Positions 25,347-33,599 are shown, counted from the first letter of the stretch. The stretch: DNA of 64,000 bases from an uncultured Lachnospiraceae bacterium (GCA_910584205.1 CAJUAA010000018.1:10452-74451), one strand, 5' to 3'. The notes: generated by a model from the sequence alone, not told the origin. Numbers and translations are program-made.

Positions 25347-26831
25347 CTACAAAACCGCGGCAGCGATCGTCTGCAGGAATCCCATAAACGTATCCGGGAA
25401 CATTCCAAACAGCACGGCTGCCGCCGTAAAAAGCAGCATGGGGATAAGCATCAGAAAACCAGGCTCCCGGCTGCAGGAGACGCCTTCCTCCGCCTCTGTT
25501 CCCGGGAAAAAGGACTGGATGGAGATCGGAAGCAGATACCCTGCCGTCAGCATGGCGCTCAGGAGCAGTACCACCGGCCCGATCCACGCACCGGCTCCCG
25601 TCCCCGCCTTTAAAGATCCCAGCGCCAGATACCATTTACTGACAAAGCCGCTGGTAGGCGGAATCCCCACCAGCGTGATGGAGACCAGCGTGAAGCACCA
25701 CATGGTAACCGGCATCTGCTTTCCGAGGCCCTTCAGCTCTCCCACCGTCTTTTTCCCCGTCTGAAAGATCACCACGCCCGCCGCCAGGAACAGACAGTTC
25801 TTGACCACGCTGTGAAACACAAAATGGGACAGCGCTCCCACAAGCCCCTCCGCGTTCAGGATCGAAAGCCCGAACAGGATATAGGATACCTGGCTGACTG
25901 TGGAATATGCCAGACGTTTTTTCAGCACCTGCTCCTTGTATGCCATCATGGAGCCCATAAATACCGTAACCAGAGCCAGCGTCATCCAGGTATACTGAAC
26001 CCAGGTGCCCCGGATCACATCCGCGCCTGCCGCATAGTAGATGACCCGGGTGATGGCAAGCACGCCGGATTTGGTGATGATGCCCGACAGCACCGCGCTG
26101 GCCGGGGCCGGAGCCACCGGATGCGCCGTAGGCAGCCAGCCGTGCATGGGAAACATGCCCGCCTTCGTACCGAACCCCACGATCATCATCATGAGGATCA
26201 GAAGCGTCATCCCCTGGTTTCCCGTATAGGAATCCAGCTTCAGAAGATACCCGCCGGCCCGAAACGTACCGCCGGCCCCGTGGGCATACAGATAGAAAAT
26301 ACCGAACAGCGCCATAAACGCGCCCGACACTGAATAAAACAGATATTTCAGTCCGGCCATCACCGCCTCGTGGCTCAGACTGTGCAGCACCATGGGCAGG
26401 GAAGTCAGCGTCATCATCTCGAAGAACAGGTAGAGGGTGATCAGGTTTCCCGCATGGTCCAGTGCGATCAGCACGCCCATGACGATCAGGTAAAACCCGA
26501 AGTACCGGTCTTCATGCTCTTCATGCTTCATATATTCGAATGAGAATATGCCGCCCAGCGTCCACGCCGCCACGGTCATCCCGGCAAACAGCCTGGTCAG
26601 ACTGTCCATGCGCACCACCAGATCCAGCGTATCTGTCAGCTTCCAGAGTACAAACTCATAATCCCCGGAACCGATCAGGACTGCCGTCAGCGCCGATGTA
26701 ACAGCCATGACCAGAAAAATACCGGTGCACTTCCATCTCCGATTCTTGATTCTGTCCTGAAAGAAAAGCAGGAAAAGCCCTGCCAGGACCGGAAACAGCA
26801 CGGCTGCTCCCCATAAACATGTAACGGACAT
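25347..26831 (-). CDS. NuoM/MrpD-like proton-conducting antiporter subunit
   Basis: Antiporter-type subunit of 494 residues with 14 helices. Diagnostic segments: LYLFFEMMTLTSLPMVLHS (helix-5 Glu) and AGMFPMHGWLPTAHPVAPAPASAVLSGIITKSG, closer to the 717-residue subunit than to the 23855 subunit, so these two are probably ancient duplicates. A short cytoplasmic loop PGTEAEEGVSCSREPG precedes the last helices. Spaced 13 bp from its neighbours on either side, clearly cotranscribed. Confidence 0.86.
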   Translation of the reverse strand: MSVTCLWGAAVLFPVLAGLFLLFFQDRIKNRRWKCTGIFLVMAVTSALTAVLIGSGDYEFVLWKLTDTLDLVVRMDSLTRLFAGMTVAAWTLGGIFSFEYMKHEEHEDRYFGFYLIVMGVLIALDHAGNLITLYLFFEMMTLTSLPMVLHSLSHEAVMAGLKYLFYSVSGAFMALFGIFYLYAHGAGGTFRAGGYLLKLDSYTGNQGMTLLILMMMIVGFGTKAGMFPMHGWLPTAHPVAPAPASAVLSGIITKSGVLAITRVIYYAAGADVIRGTWVQYTWMTLALVTVFMGSMMAYKEQVLKKRLAYSTVSQVSYILFGLSILNAEGLVGALSHFVFHSVVKNCLFLAAGVVIFQTGKKTVGELKGLGKQMPVTMWCFTLVSITLVGIPPTSGFVSKWYLALGSLKAGTGAGAWIGPVVLLLSAMLTAGYLLPISIQSFFPGTEAEEGVSCSREPGFLMLIPMLLFTAAAVLFGMFPDTFMGFLQTIAAAVL

Positions 26832-26843
26832 CTTTTTCTCCCC

Positions 26844-28343
26844 CTATGCGAACATCTCGATCCCGAACTGTATCAGGTCGGTAAGAGGCTGCGACATGAG
26901 CCCCATGGCAAAATTCATAATAATCAGGCAGAACACGGCGAGCGCCGCCCCCGCCGACATATGGGCATGGATGTGTTTAAACTCCTCCGGCGCCCCCGTC
27001 GGCGTATAGATCCGGATCACCGTGTGCAGGAAATACACCGCGTTCAATATGGTACTGACCGCCAGCACGACCAGCGTAATCAGCACCTTATTCGGCCCTG
27101 CCCCCAGCGCCGCAGTGGCAAACAAAAGCTTGGAGATAAATCCCGCAAGCATCGGGATACCCACCATGGAAAGGCTTCCTACCAGAAAAGCCGCGCCTGC
27201 CAGCGGATTGCGAAAGGCCGCGCCCTGAAGAGCCGGAAAGATCCTTTTTCGCCCTGACACATCGTTAAGCCCCTTGGCCGCCAGGAACAGCAGGGATTTC
27301 GTCGCCGCGTGGGTCAGAATGTGAAAGACCGCAGCCACCATCCCGGCTTCCGTCGCAAGACCGATTCCCATATAGATATAGCCAATCTGCGCCACGGAAG
27401 AATAGGCGATCATCCGGTAAATATCTTTGGCCGTAATGGCGCCCACGGAACCCATGACCATACCGATCAGTCCGAATACAAACAGGACGTTGACGATCTT
27501 GCTTTGAATGATCAGGTCAAAGCCGATCACCCGGTAAAAGATCTTGATCAGCAGGATGATATAGCTTTTGGACACCAGGCTGGACAGGATAGAGCTGCTG
27601 GATATGGTGGAATAGCCATACGCGTCCGGCATCCAGGAATGAAAGGGATAGAGCCCGCTCTTGATCGCCAGTCCCACCGTGATAAAGCTGATGATGACCA
27701 GGAGCGGAATCCCGTACTGCCCGGTCCGGATCAGCTCCGCCATCACATCATGGGCGTTCTCCATAAGCAGGTGCCCCGTAATGTCGTAGAGCATGGCCAG
27801 GCCGATCAGAAAAAGGCCGGAGCCGATCAGGCTCATGACCATATAACGGGTGGCCGCGATCAGGGACCTGCCGCTCCTGCGGATCATAATCATCCCGCAG
27901 GCGGCGATGGTGTTGATCTCCACGAACACATAGCCGGTAAACAGATCGTTGGTGTAAATAATCGCCAGCAGCGAGCTTAAGAGCAGGTCAGCCAAGATAA
28001 AATACAGGTTGATCTTCTCTTCGTCCACATCCTTAAATACATGGTCCATGCCTCCCACCAGCGAACAGAGCATGACCAGCGCAAAGGCCGTAGCCAGCAG
28101 CGTCTCCAGAACACCCGCCCGGATCTCATTTCCCCAGGGAGCCGGATACTTTCCCATGGTATAGACAAAACTCCCGCCGGTGGAGGCCGTGTAACAGAGC
28201 GTCGCCATGGACATCAGCGTCACCAGCGCTACCACCGCCAGTGTGATGCGCTTCGCGGTCTTTCCTTTCACGGGCGTGGACAGGATCCCGGCAACCATAC
28301 AGAGTACAATGGAAAAACACGGAAAATTCTGTACAAAACTCAT
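26844..28343 (-). CDS. mrpD: NuoN/MrpD-like proton-conducting antiporter subunit
   Basis: Antiporter-type subunit of 499 residues, the first of four. It directly follows mrpC, the position of mrpD in standard mrp operons, and its start overlaps the mrpC stop by four bases. Core: GYVFVEINTIAACGMIMIRR (helix-5 Glu), SGLYPFHSWMPDAYGYSTISSSSILSSLVSKSY. The HSWMPDAY loop is typical of MrpD and NuoN types. I give the mrpD symbol by position and motif; the other three have less certain orthology. Confidence 0.82.
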   Translation of the reverse strand: MSFVQNFPCFSIVLCMVAGILSTPVKGKTAKRITLAVVALVTLMSMATLCYTASTGGSFVYTMGKYPAPWGNEIRAGVLETLLATAFALVMLCSLVGGMDHVFKDVDEEKINLYFILADLLLSSLLAIIYTNDLFTGYVFVEINTIAACGMIMIRRSGRSLIAATRYMVMSLIGSGLFLIGLAMLYDITGHLLMENAHDVMAELIRTGQYGIPLLVIISFITVGLAIKSGLYPFHSWMPDAYGYSTISSSSILSSLVSKSYIILLIKIFYRVIGFDLIIQSKIVNVLFVFGLIGMVMGSVGAITAKDIYRMIAYSSVAQIGYIYMGIGLATEAGMVAAVFHILTHAATKSLLFLAAKGLNDVSGRKRIFPALQGAAFRNPLAGAAFLVGSLSMVGIPMLAGFISKLLFATAALGAGPNKVLITLVVLAVSTILNAVYFLHTVIRIYTPTGAPEEFKHIHAHMSAGAALAVFCLIIMNFAMGLMSQPLTDLIQFGIEMFA

Positions 28344-28717
28344 CTCTGCTCCTCCTGCTGCATCCGGATCAGGATCTCGTCCAGATCCAGGGAACGGTAT
28401 TTCCGATACAGGCGGATCGTCAGGGACAGCATCAGCGCCGTCACACTGACCGACACTACGATTCCCGTCAGCACCAAACCGCTGGGAATCGGATTGATAT
28501 AGGCGTCCGCATCCGTAACCCCGTTTTCCACGATGGGCGCCAGACGTCCGTCCACGTATCCCATGGCCGCAAGAAACAGATAGATGGCCGTATCCATAAT
28601 ATTCAGCCCTATGATTTTCTTAATCATGTTTTTATGAAGAAGCAGCGTGGTAAAACCGATTCCAAACAGGATCACCGCCGCGACCTCATCAAGATTCGCC
28701 CACAGATTCGGTCCCAT
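28340..28717 (-). CDS. mrpC: Mrp complex subunit C (NuoK-like)
   Basis: Three-helix NuoK-like protein, 125 residues from the ATG at 28717 (GGAGG eight bases upstream). Helix 2 has LNIMDTAIYLFLAAMGY and helix 3 IPSGLVLTGIVVSVSVTALMLSL; the NPIPSGLVLTGIVV run is the MnhC/MrpC signature (NPLPQALVLTAIVI in family). Ends with a charged coiled tail. Sits between MrpB and the first antiporter subunit, the normal order. Confidence 0.9.
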   Translation of the reverse strand: MGPNLWANLDEVAAVILFGIGFTTLLLHKNMIKKIIGLNIMDTAIYLFLAAMGYVDGRLAPIVENGVTDADAYINPIPSGLVLTGIVVSVSVTALMLSLTIRLYRKYRSLDLDEILIRMQQEEQR

Positions 28718-28718
28718 C

Positions 28719-29675
28719 TCACATCCCTCCTCTTCGGAACAATGCGAAAAACGCATACATAGTGCACGCCACCTCCAACCCCACGAACAGGTTGATGGGC
28801 AGGATCATACCGCTGCTTAAGATATCTCCCGGCGTCCCCAGAGGGATCATGTTCCTGATCATATTGGCCCCGGTATAGAAATAATAGATCATCGTCACGC
28901 TGTACAGGGACAGCGCGCCCACCTTGACCCATTCATAGATTTTCTCGTTGAAAAACCTCTGAGTCATGTGGAAACCAAAGGTCGTCACATACAGGATCAG
29001 CCCCGCACCAATGACAGCGCCTCCCGAGAATCCCCCTCCAGGCGACAGATGGCCGTTCAGTATGATATAAAAGCCGTACAGAAAGATGGGCGGCACCAGC
29101 ACCAGCGTCATTTTCTGCAGGATCGCGTCCGGCTTCGGTTCGTACTGCCAGTCCGTCTCCCGGGTGTTCCGGATCTTCTCCTCATTTTTCCGAAGCAGGA
29201 TAATCACACAGGTAGACGCTATAAATAATACACAGGTCTCTCCAAAGGTATCAAATCCCCGGTAGCTCAGGATCATATTGGTCACCATATTGACCGCGCC
29301 GGACTCTTCCATCCCCTTCTCCACATATCGGACGGACACTTCGTTGTTATTGGGGCCGTTCGGATCCCCCAGCGCGGGCATCCAGGACACGGCCAGAAGC
29401 AGCACAGCGATCAAAAGCAGGCAGAGCGCCACCGAACCCATGCAGTAGAGAACCCGAAACGCCCGCATCTCTGTATTTTTCTTCGTATCCTCCAGATAGT
29501 GGTCGATCTTTTCCCGGTCCAGCCGATCCGGATTGTAGACGGAATCTCCAAAATAATCCGCTTCCCGAAGCGGTTCCATCTCCATCTTTCCCTCAAAAGG
29601 ATCCGTCTCTCCGTTCATCCACCGGACCAGACGTCTCCACAGGCAGTTCTCATAATCATCTCGAATCCTGCTCAT
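28719..29675 (-). CDS. mrpB: MbhE-MrpB fusion subunit
   Basis: A 318-residue protein with two parts: an N-terminal cytoplasmic stretch of about 75 residues plus a helix and the short MbhE-like region (SYRGFDTFGETCVLFIAS, the conserved RGFDTLGE-type motif), then a MrpB/MnhB four-helix domain (YIILNGHLSPGGGFSGGAVIGAGLILY, the GHxxPGGGFxGG signature). In classic Mrp the MbhE part belongs to MrpA; here it is joined to MrpB. GGAGGAG precedes the ATG, inside the end of the DUF4040 gene. Confidence 0.85.
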   Translation of the reverse strand: MSRIRDDYENCLWRRLVRWMNGETDPFEGKMEMEPLREADYFGDSVYNPDRLDREKIDHYLEDTKKNTEMRAFRVLYCMGSVALCLLLIAVLLLAVSWMPALGDPNGPNNNEVSVRYVEKGMEESGAVNMVTNMILSYRGFDTFGETCVLFIASTCVIILLRKNEEKIRNTRETDWQYEPKPDAILQKMTLVLVPPIFLYGFYIILNGHLSPGGGFSGGAVIGAGLILYVTTFGFHMTQRFFNEKIYEWVKVGALSLYSVTMIYYFYTGANMIRNMIPLGTPGDILSSGMILPINLFVGLEVACTMYAFFALFRRGGM

Positions 29676-29922
29676 GGTCTCCTCCTTCCGACAATGCCTT
29701 CAGCTTTCGCAGCGTCACGAAAAACAGGATACTGCTCACGCCCGCCCCAACGGCCGCCTCCGTGATTGCCAGATCCGGAGATTCCAGCAGAAACCAGATG
29801 ATGGACATAATCAGGCTGTAGGACATAAACACGATCACCGACAGCAGCGGATTCCGGATCAGGCTTGCGGAAATCGCGCACACGATCAGGAACAGCAGAA
29901 GGATATCCTTAAACACTTCCAT
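29656..29922 (-). CDS. DUF4040 / MbhD-like subunit
   Basis: An 88-residue, three-helix protein from the ATG at 29922 (GAGGTG seven bases upstream). The segment SLIMSIIWFLLESPDLAITEAAVGAGVSSILFFVTLRK is the MbhD/DUF4040 signature (PDVALTEAAVGAG in family), normally the C-terminal part of MrpA or NuoJ-like subunits. Encoded separately here, overlapping mrpG upstream and mrpB downstream. Confidence 0.87.
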   Translation of the reverse strand: MEVFKDILLLFLIVCAISASLIRNPLLSVIVFMSYSLIMSIIWFLLESPDLAITEAAVGAGVSSILFFVTLRKLKALSEGGDHEQDSR

Positions 29923-30241
29923 CGTCCGGCACCTCACATTCCTCTTTCAGATTTTCATTGATCAATACTTCCAGCTTGCTGATCATATGGGAAGACACCG
30001 GACCCGCCAGCCAGAAAAATACGATAATCAGAGCCAGTTTCAAAGTTCCGAACTGAAACCCGCTCAAAACCATAAGCCCCAGGATCACAAAAAGAATCCC
30101 CAGAGAATCCAGCATGGCAGCGGCATGCATCCGGTTCAGGATATAGTGGAACCGGTAGATTCCGATCACCGCCACGCACATGGTCAGAAGCCCGGTCACG
30201 ATCAGCCCTCCTCCCACGATCAGTTGTATCCATGCCATCAT
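29909..30241 (-). CDS. mrpG: Mrp complex subunit G
   Basis: MnhG/MrpG family, 110 residues with three helices. The hallmark is GIYRFHYILNRMHAAAMLDSLGILFVILGLMV (family RxPDxYxRxHAATKxxTLG). Start ATG overlaps the mrpF stop (ATGA). The C-terminal soluble tail (EECEVPDDGSV) reads into the start of the DUF4040 gene. Accessory subunit required for assembly of Mrp-type cation/proton antiporters. Confidence 0.9.
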   Translation of the reverse strand: MMAWIQLIVGGGLIVTGLLTMCVAVIGIYRFHYILNRMHAAAMLDSLGILFVILGLMVLSGFQFGTLKLALIIVFFWLAGPVSSHMISKLEVLINENLKEECEVPDDGSV

Positions 30242-30582
30242 AATTCTTCCTCCTCCTCTTCCTCTTCTTCCTCCACCTGAAGAAACACCGTCCCCTTCAG
30301 CTTCCGTTCCTGATAGGCGCCGCCATAGATCTTCGTCAGGATCACCACCGCAAGAAAACTGATCATGGCATAGATCAGGCAGACGTCATAGAGATAATTC
30401 TCTCTCAGATACAGCGCAAACATGGCGATCTCCACAATGGTCATGGTACCGATCATATTGACGGCCACCACCCGGTCCGCCAGCTTTGGCCCCAGAATCG
30501 CGCGCAGCAGGCACAGAACGATCAGTACCGCCACCACGATCATCCCGGTAAGCAAAAAAACATGATACACCTTTTCATACAT
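30238..30582 (-). CDS. mrpF: Mrp complex subunit F, with poly-Glu tail
   Basis: MnhF/MrpF family, 114 residues, three helices: AILGPKLADRVVAVNMIGTMTIVEIAMFAL holds the family GPxxxDRVxAxxxxG motif. The protein ends QVEEEEEEEEEEL; the run of ten Glu codons (GAG/GAA) at 30244-30274 is a low-complexity tract not typical of MrpF and prone to in-frame slippage. Overlaps mrpE upstream by eight bases and mrpG downstream by four. Confidence 0.9.
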   Translation of the reverse strand: MYEKVYHVFLLTGMIVVAVLIVLCLLRAILGPKLADRVVAVNMIGTMTIVEIAMFALYLRENYLYDVCLIYAMISFLAVVILTKIYGGAYQERKLKGTVFLQVEEEEEEEEEEL

Positions 30583-31048
30583 GATCCACGGCCGCCTCCA
30601 TTTTTTCCAGAAGTTTTACAAATATGGAATCCTCCATCCCCTCCGCGAATTCCCGGTCCAGGCAGTGCACGTAAAATTCATTCCCCTCCAGATTGACCGT
30701 GATCGTACCCGGAGTCAGCGTGATGGAATTGGCAAGCACCACCCGGGCGAATTCCGTCTTCAGCCCGGACGTAAAATGGACCAGCTTCGGCTCCACCTGA
30801 TACGTGGGCGTTATAATAAAATGGAATACCTGACGGTTCGCCTTCAGAATCTCGACGATCAGAATGACCACATACTGGATGATCATCGGCAGGATCCTGT
30901 ACAGCTTCAGATCCCTGCTCACGCTGTAGTCCAGAAATTTGCAGCAGAATGCAAACAGCGCGGCGCACAGCAGAATTCCAATCAGAAGAATCTCCAGCGT
31001 GATTCTGCCGTTAAAAATGATCCACAGCACCAGAAATGCAACAAACAT
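30575..31048 (-). CDS. mrpE: Mrp complex subunit E
   Basis: MnhE/MrpE family, 157 residues, from the ATG at 31048 with GGGAGG ten bases upstream. Two or three N-terminal helices, then a soluble domain with the family markers VEILKANRQVFHFI, LVHFTSGLKTEFARVVLANSITLTPGTITVNLEGNEFYVHCLD. The open frame continues upstream antisense to nothing real and through cbiK in another frame; that extension is not part of the gene. First mrp gene after cbiK. Confidence 0.92.
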   Translation of the reverse strand: MFVAFLVLWIIFNGRITLEILLIGILLCAALFAFCCKFLDYSVSRDLKLYRILPMIIQYVVILIVEILKANRQVFHFIITPTYQVEPKLVHFTSGLKTEFARVVLANSITLTPGTITVNLEGNEFYVHCLDREFAEGMEDSIFVKLLEKMEAAVDHV

Positions 31049-31080
31049 TCTCTTTTTTCCTCCCTGTTCTCCCCTGCCCG

Positions 31081-31869
31081 TCACAGGGCGTCCTGTATAT
31101 GTTTTACGTAAAGCCGGCGGATTCCCCGGTACTCCCCCAGCCCCTTCAGTACGCAGTTTACCGCAAAACCTTCCGCTTCGAATCGGCTCCTCCAGGAACC
31201 GCTGTCGTCCCCGGACATGTCGTTTACGGCGTGGTCGCCTGCCACCACCATGAAAGGCGCCAGGGTCACGCGCCCGGCGCCGGAAGCGCGCACCAGCTTC
31301 ATCAGCGTCTCCATGGAAGGGTACGCCTCCACCGTTCCCAAAAACACATTTGGATATCCCATATCCTTGAATCTGTAATCCAGCGCCGCATAGACAGAAT
31401 TGGCGTAATGGGCGGTGCCATGCCCCATGAACACCAGCGCTTCCTCCGGCGGCAGATCCCGGAACTCTTCCATGACCGCCTCCACCACCATGCGGGAATC
31501 CTCCTCGCTGGTCAGAAGCGGCGCGCCGAAACAAATCCGTTCAAAACGATCCTCATACTTTTGTACATCCGCGGCCATCTGATCGTTTTCCACGCCGTTG
31601 ATCACATGGGTGGGCTGCACGACCACTTCCGTGATCCCGTCCGCCAGCATGCGCTCCATGGCCTCCGTCACCGTATCGATCTGTATCTGGTCCCTTTTTT
31701 TCAGCTTCCGGATAATCATCCCGCTGGTCCACGCCCGGTACAGCCGATATTCCGGAAACGCTTCCCTGAAATCGGCTTCTATGGCGTCGATCGTCTTCTC
31801 CCTGGTCGCATTGACACTGGTTCCGAAGCTGACCGCCAGCAGCCCTTTTTTCTCCGTTTTGTCCTTCAT
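31081..31869 (-). CDS. cbiK: Sirohydrochlorin cobaltochelatase (CbiK)
   Basis: Anaerobic cobaltochelatase of 262 residues that inserts Co(II) into sirohydrochlorin for cobalamin synthesis. N-terminal AVSFGTSVNATREKTIDAIE is the CbiK start; the metal-binding residues known from Salmonella CbiK (His145, Glu175, His207) correspond to His150 (MGHG), Glu181 (GTVEAYP) and His213 (AGDH), with the same spacing. It heads the long mrp-like operon 33 bp ahead of mrpE with no terminator between. No other cobalamin gene is in the window, so the link to an ion-pumping complex is odd; a role in supplying another chelated metal cannot be excluded. Confidence 0.92.
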   Translation of the reverse strand: MKDKTEKKGLLAVSFGTSVNATREKTIDAIEADFREAFPEYRLYRAWTSGMIIRKLKKRDQIQIDTVTEAMERMLADGITEVVVQPTHVINGVENDQMAADVQKYEDRFERICFGAPLLTSEEDSRMVVEAVMEEFRDLPPEEALVFMGHGTAHYANSVYAALDYRFKDMGYPNVFLGTVEAYPSMETLMKLVRASGAGRVTLAPFMVVAGDHAVNDMSGDDSGSWRSRFEAEGFAVNCVLKGLGEYRGIRRLYVKHIQDAL

Positions 31870-31897
31870 CCGTACTCCTCCCGATATTCATGCATCC

Positions 31898-31926
31898 ATC
31901 ATATCACTTTTTCGTTTTCCGGACAA
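31898..31926 (-). promoter_or_regulatory. Promoter of the cbiK-mrp operon
   Basis: Minus strand TTGTCC (31921-31926), 17-bp spacer, TATGAT (31898-31903). It starts right after the preceding terminator hairpin. No cobalamin riboswitch fits in the short leader (about 25 bases). Confidence 0.65.
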
Positions 31927-31962
31927 GCAAAACTCCCGGCAGATCCTGCCGGGAGTTTTGCT
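31926..31962. terminator. Strong bidirectional terminator
   Basis: Perfect 17-bp inverted repeat with a 3-base loop: AGCAAAACTCCCGGCAG / CTGCCGGGAGTTTTGCT. The A/T ends of the stem provide the T-tract on either strand. It lies two bases past the stop of the repeat protein at 31965. Confidence 0.9.
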
Positions 31963-31964
31963 GT

Positions 31965-32450
31965 TCAGGTTTTTATCCTTCGTATCTTTCCGTGTTCCCG
32001 GTCTCTTTCTTCTTCCAGACGGGTAATCCGCGTCTCATGGTCATCCAGATTCCGGATCAGGATTGCGATCGTATCCTGTTCATTTTTTATCATTCGGTAC
32101 AGTTCTTTCAGTTCTGCCAGATCCTTCCGGATCTCTGCAAATTTTCTTTCGTTCTTTCTGTCGTAACGCTCCATTTCATCCAGAAGCATCACTTCCGAAT
32201 CGTGGGTGGACTTTCTGACAATATCATTTGCAACCTTCGCAGCGATTCCCGGCACCCGCTCATCGATGATCTTCGGTACTCTCTCGTCAATAATTCCCGG
32301 TACTCTCTCATCGATGATCTTCGGTATCCGCTCGTCGATGATCCTCGTAGTGACCTTCTCAACGATATCCGGCACAAGTTTCAGGACCACCTCTGTAGTG
32401 ACTTCTACAGCTATCTCACGGACAGCCTGCAGATCTCTTTCGCCCAGCAT
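31965..32450 (-). CDS. Hypothetical coiled-coil protein with IIDERVP octapeptide repeats
   Basis: A soluble, highly charged 161-residue protein of unknown function; start chosen at the ATG preceded by AGGAGG at seven bases. Residues 37-68 are four tandem octapeptides, IIDERIPK, IIDERVPG, IIDERVPK, IIDERVPG. Before them is an alternating Val/Glu helix (VREIAVEVTTEVVLKLVPDIVEKVTT), after them a long predicted coiled coil (about 85-157, rich in E, R, K, L). There is no signal peptide or membrane helix. It has its own promoter and terminator, so it is a monocistronic unit. Possibly an oligomeric stalk or scaffold; no family recognised. Confidence 0.7.
   Translation of the reverse strand: MLGERDLQAVREIAVEVTTEVVLKLVPDIVEKVTTRIIDERIPKIIDERVPGIIDERVPKIIDERVPGIAAKVANDIVRKSTHDSEVMLLDEMERYDRKNERKFAEIRKDLAELKELYRMIKNEQDTIAILIRNLDDHETRITRLEEERDREHGKIRRIKT
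32247..32342 (-). repeat. Four tandem 24-bp coding repeats
   Basis: The DNA coding for the IIDERVP octapeptides is repeated four times with a 24-bp period and third-position differences between copies, so the repeats are old enough to have diverged but protein sequence is kept. Copy number could change by recombination without shifting frame. Confidence 0.85.
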
Positions 32451-32496
32451 ATGTATACCTCCTGATATGTGGCTCCTACAATCTGTCTGCCGTCCC

Positions 32497-32525
32497 ATTA
32501 TATACTATATGCATTATTTTTGCAA
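32497..32525 (-). promoter_or_regulatory. Promoter of the repeat-protein gene
   Basis: Minus strand TTGCAA (32520-32525), 17-bp spacer, TATAAT (32497-32502). The -35 box lies just past and the -10 box just beyond the stop of the acyltransferase gene at 32514. Confidence 0.75.
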
Positions 32526-33599
32526 CTGTTTTAACAAATAATCTACCTTACTGCAGATCTTCTGTTCTTTTTTATGCAGTGCGCTCCCGGCAAACTTTTT
32601 TCCGCAGATTCGAAACAGCTTCTGCCGCATGAGTTCCAGAAGGAGACAGACTGCATACACGATAACCGCCGCCGCCGCCGCGTAGATAACCGCCCAGTGA
32701 GTCCTTGCCACTTTGCTGGCACGGAACGTATCCCACACAAGATAGCGGATCAGATAATTGTCATGGATCAGATAGATGCCAAACGCCGCGCCCGCGATTT
32801 TCAAAATTGCCCCGTCCAGGCGGCTTTTCCTCCAGGGCATGTTCTTCACGCACAAAAACAGAGAATAAGTGGCCGTCAGCGCCAGCGGAGAGTTATAATT
32901 CATAAAATACCCGATATCCTCCAGCTGCAGCTGCACGGACAGGTAGACGCTGGCCAGCACCGCAAGAGAAGAGATCACATATCCGGCCAGCCCATACCAG
33001 AAATACCGCCTGTCCGGCCTGGTGTGCAGCTTCACATACCCGGCCAGCAGCGCCAGGAACAGAAACCAGGGCAGTTCCCTTCCCGTATAGACTCCGTAGG
33101 TGTTCACGCGGAAGATCAGATGGTTCACACTGAAAAAAAGCGCCAGAAGCACCAGCAGATACCGGTACTGCGCTTTCGTCAGCCGCGCCGCCAGCATCCC
33201 CGCAAAAGGCATCAGAAGCGAAAGCCCCATGTAGACGGACACAAACCAGTAGTTGTTGGAAGAGATGGGAAAGACCGCCTTGACCACGTCCCTCCCTGTC
33301 ACTCCCTGACAGATCCCGAAAATCAGACAGATCAGCACCGAATAAAACAACACCTGTTTCCAGAAGCGCAGGAGCCTCTCCGCCCGGAAATCCTGATCGA
33401 TGGAAAAATATCCCGCAAGCATGACAAAACTGTTGGAATGGACCACCGAAAACGACTGGATCAGATAGGACAGAAAATAATTCGTAGTCCCGTATCCCAG
33501 TTTGGCAGTCACCCGCCCGTGGAACAGGCAGTGCCCCACCACGATCATATACATGCATAAAATTCTGAGAAGTTCAAATTTCGCCTGTCTCTCTTTCAT
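32514..33599 (-). CDS. Acyltransferase-3 family membrane protein
   Basis: Integral membrane O-acyltransferase, 361 residues and about 10 helices, from the ATG at 33599 (AAGGAG eight bases upstream; the TTG one codon earlier is not needed). The opening RQAKFELLRILCMYMIVVGHCLFHG has the Arg-Ile/Leu and invariant His of the family catalytic region. Members transfer acetyl or succinyl groups to sugars of surface polysaccharides, teichoic acids or lipids. It follows a large membrane protein by 21 bp, so both may modify the same envelope glycan. Confidence 0.88.
   Translation of the reverse strand: MKERQAKFELLRILCMYMIVVGHCLFHGRVTAKLGYGTTNYFLSYLIQSFSVVHSNSFVMLAGYFSIDQDFRAERLLRFWKQVLFYSVLICLIFGICQGVTGRDVVKAVFPISSNNYWFVSVYMGLSLLMPFAGMLAARLTKAQYRYLLVLLALFFSVNHLIFRVNTYGVYTGRELPWFLFLALLAGYVKLHTRPDRRYFWYGLAGYVISSLAVLASVYLSVQLQLEDIGYFMNYNSPLALTATYSLFLCVKNMPWRKSRLDGAILKIAGAAFGIYLIHDNYLIRYLVWDTFRASKVARTHWAVIYAAAAAVIVYAVCLLLELMRQKLFRICGKKFAGSALHKKEQKICSKVDYLLKQLQK

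Noticed and set aside
21461..25387. A 1308-codon open frame on the plus strand
   Set aside because: It is antisense to three well-supported membrane genes, predicts a His/Gln/Arg-rich sequence with no domain or membrane pattern, and has no ribosome site. It comes from codon bias of the GC-rich minus-strand genes.
31049..31534. N-terminal extension of the mrpE frame inside cbiK
   Set aside because: The added 160 residues are Gly/Arg/Ala-rich and overlap cbiK out of frame; a proper GGGAGG site and start exist at 31048.
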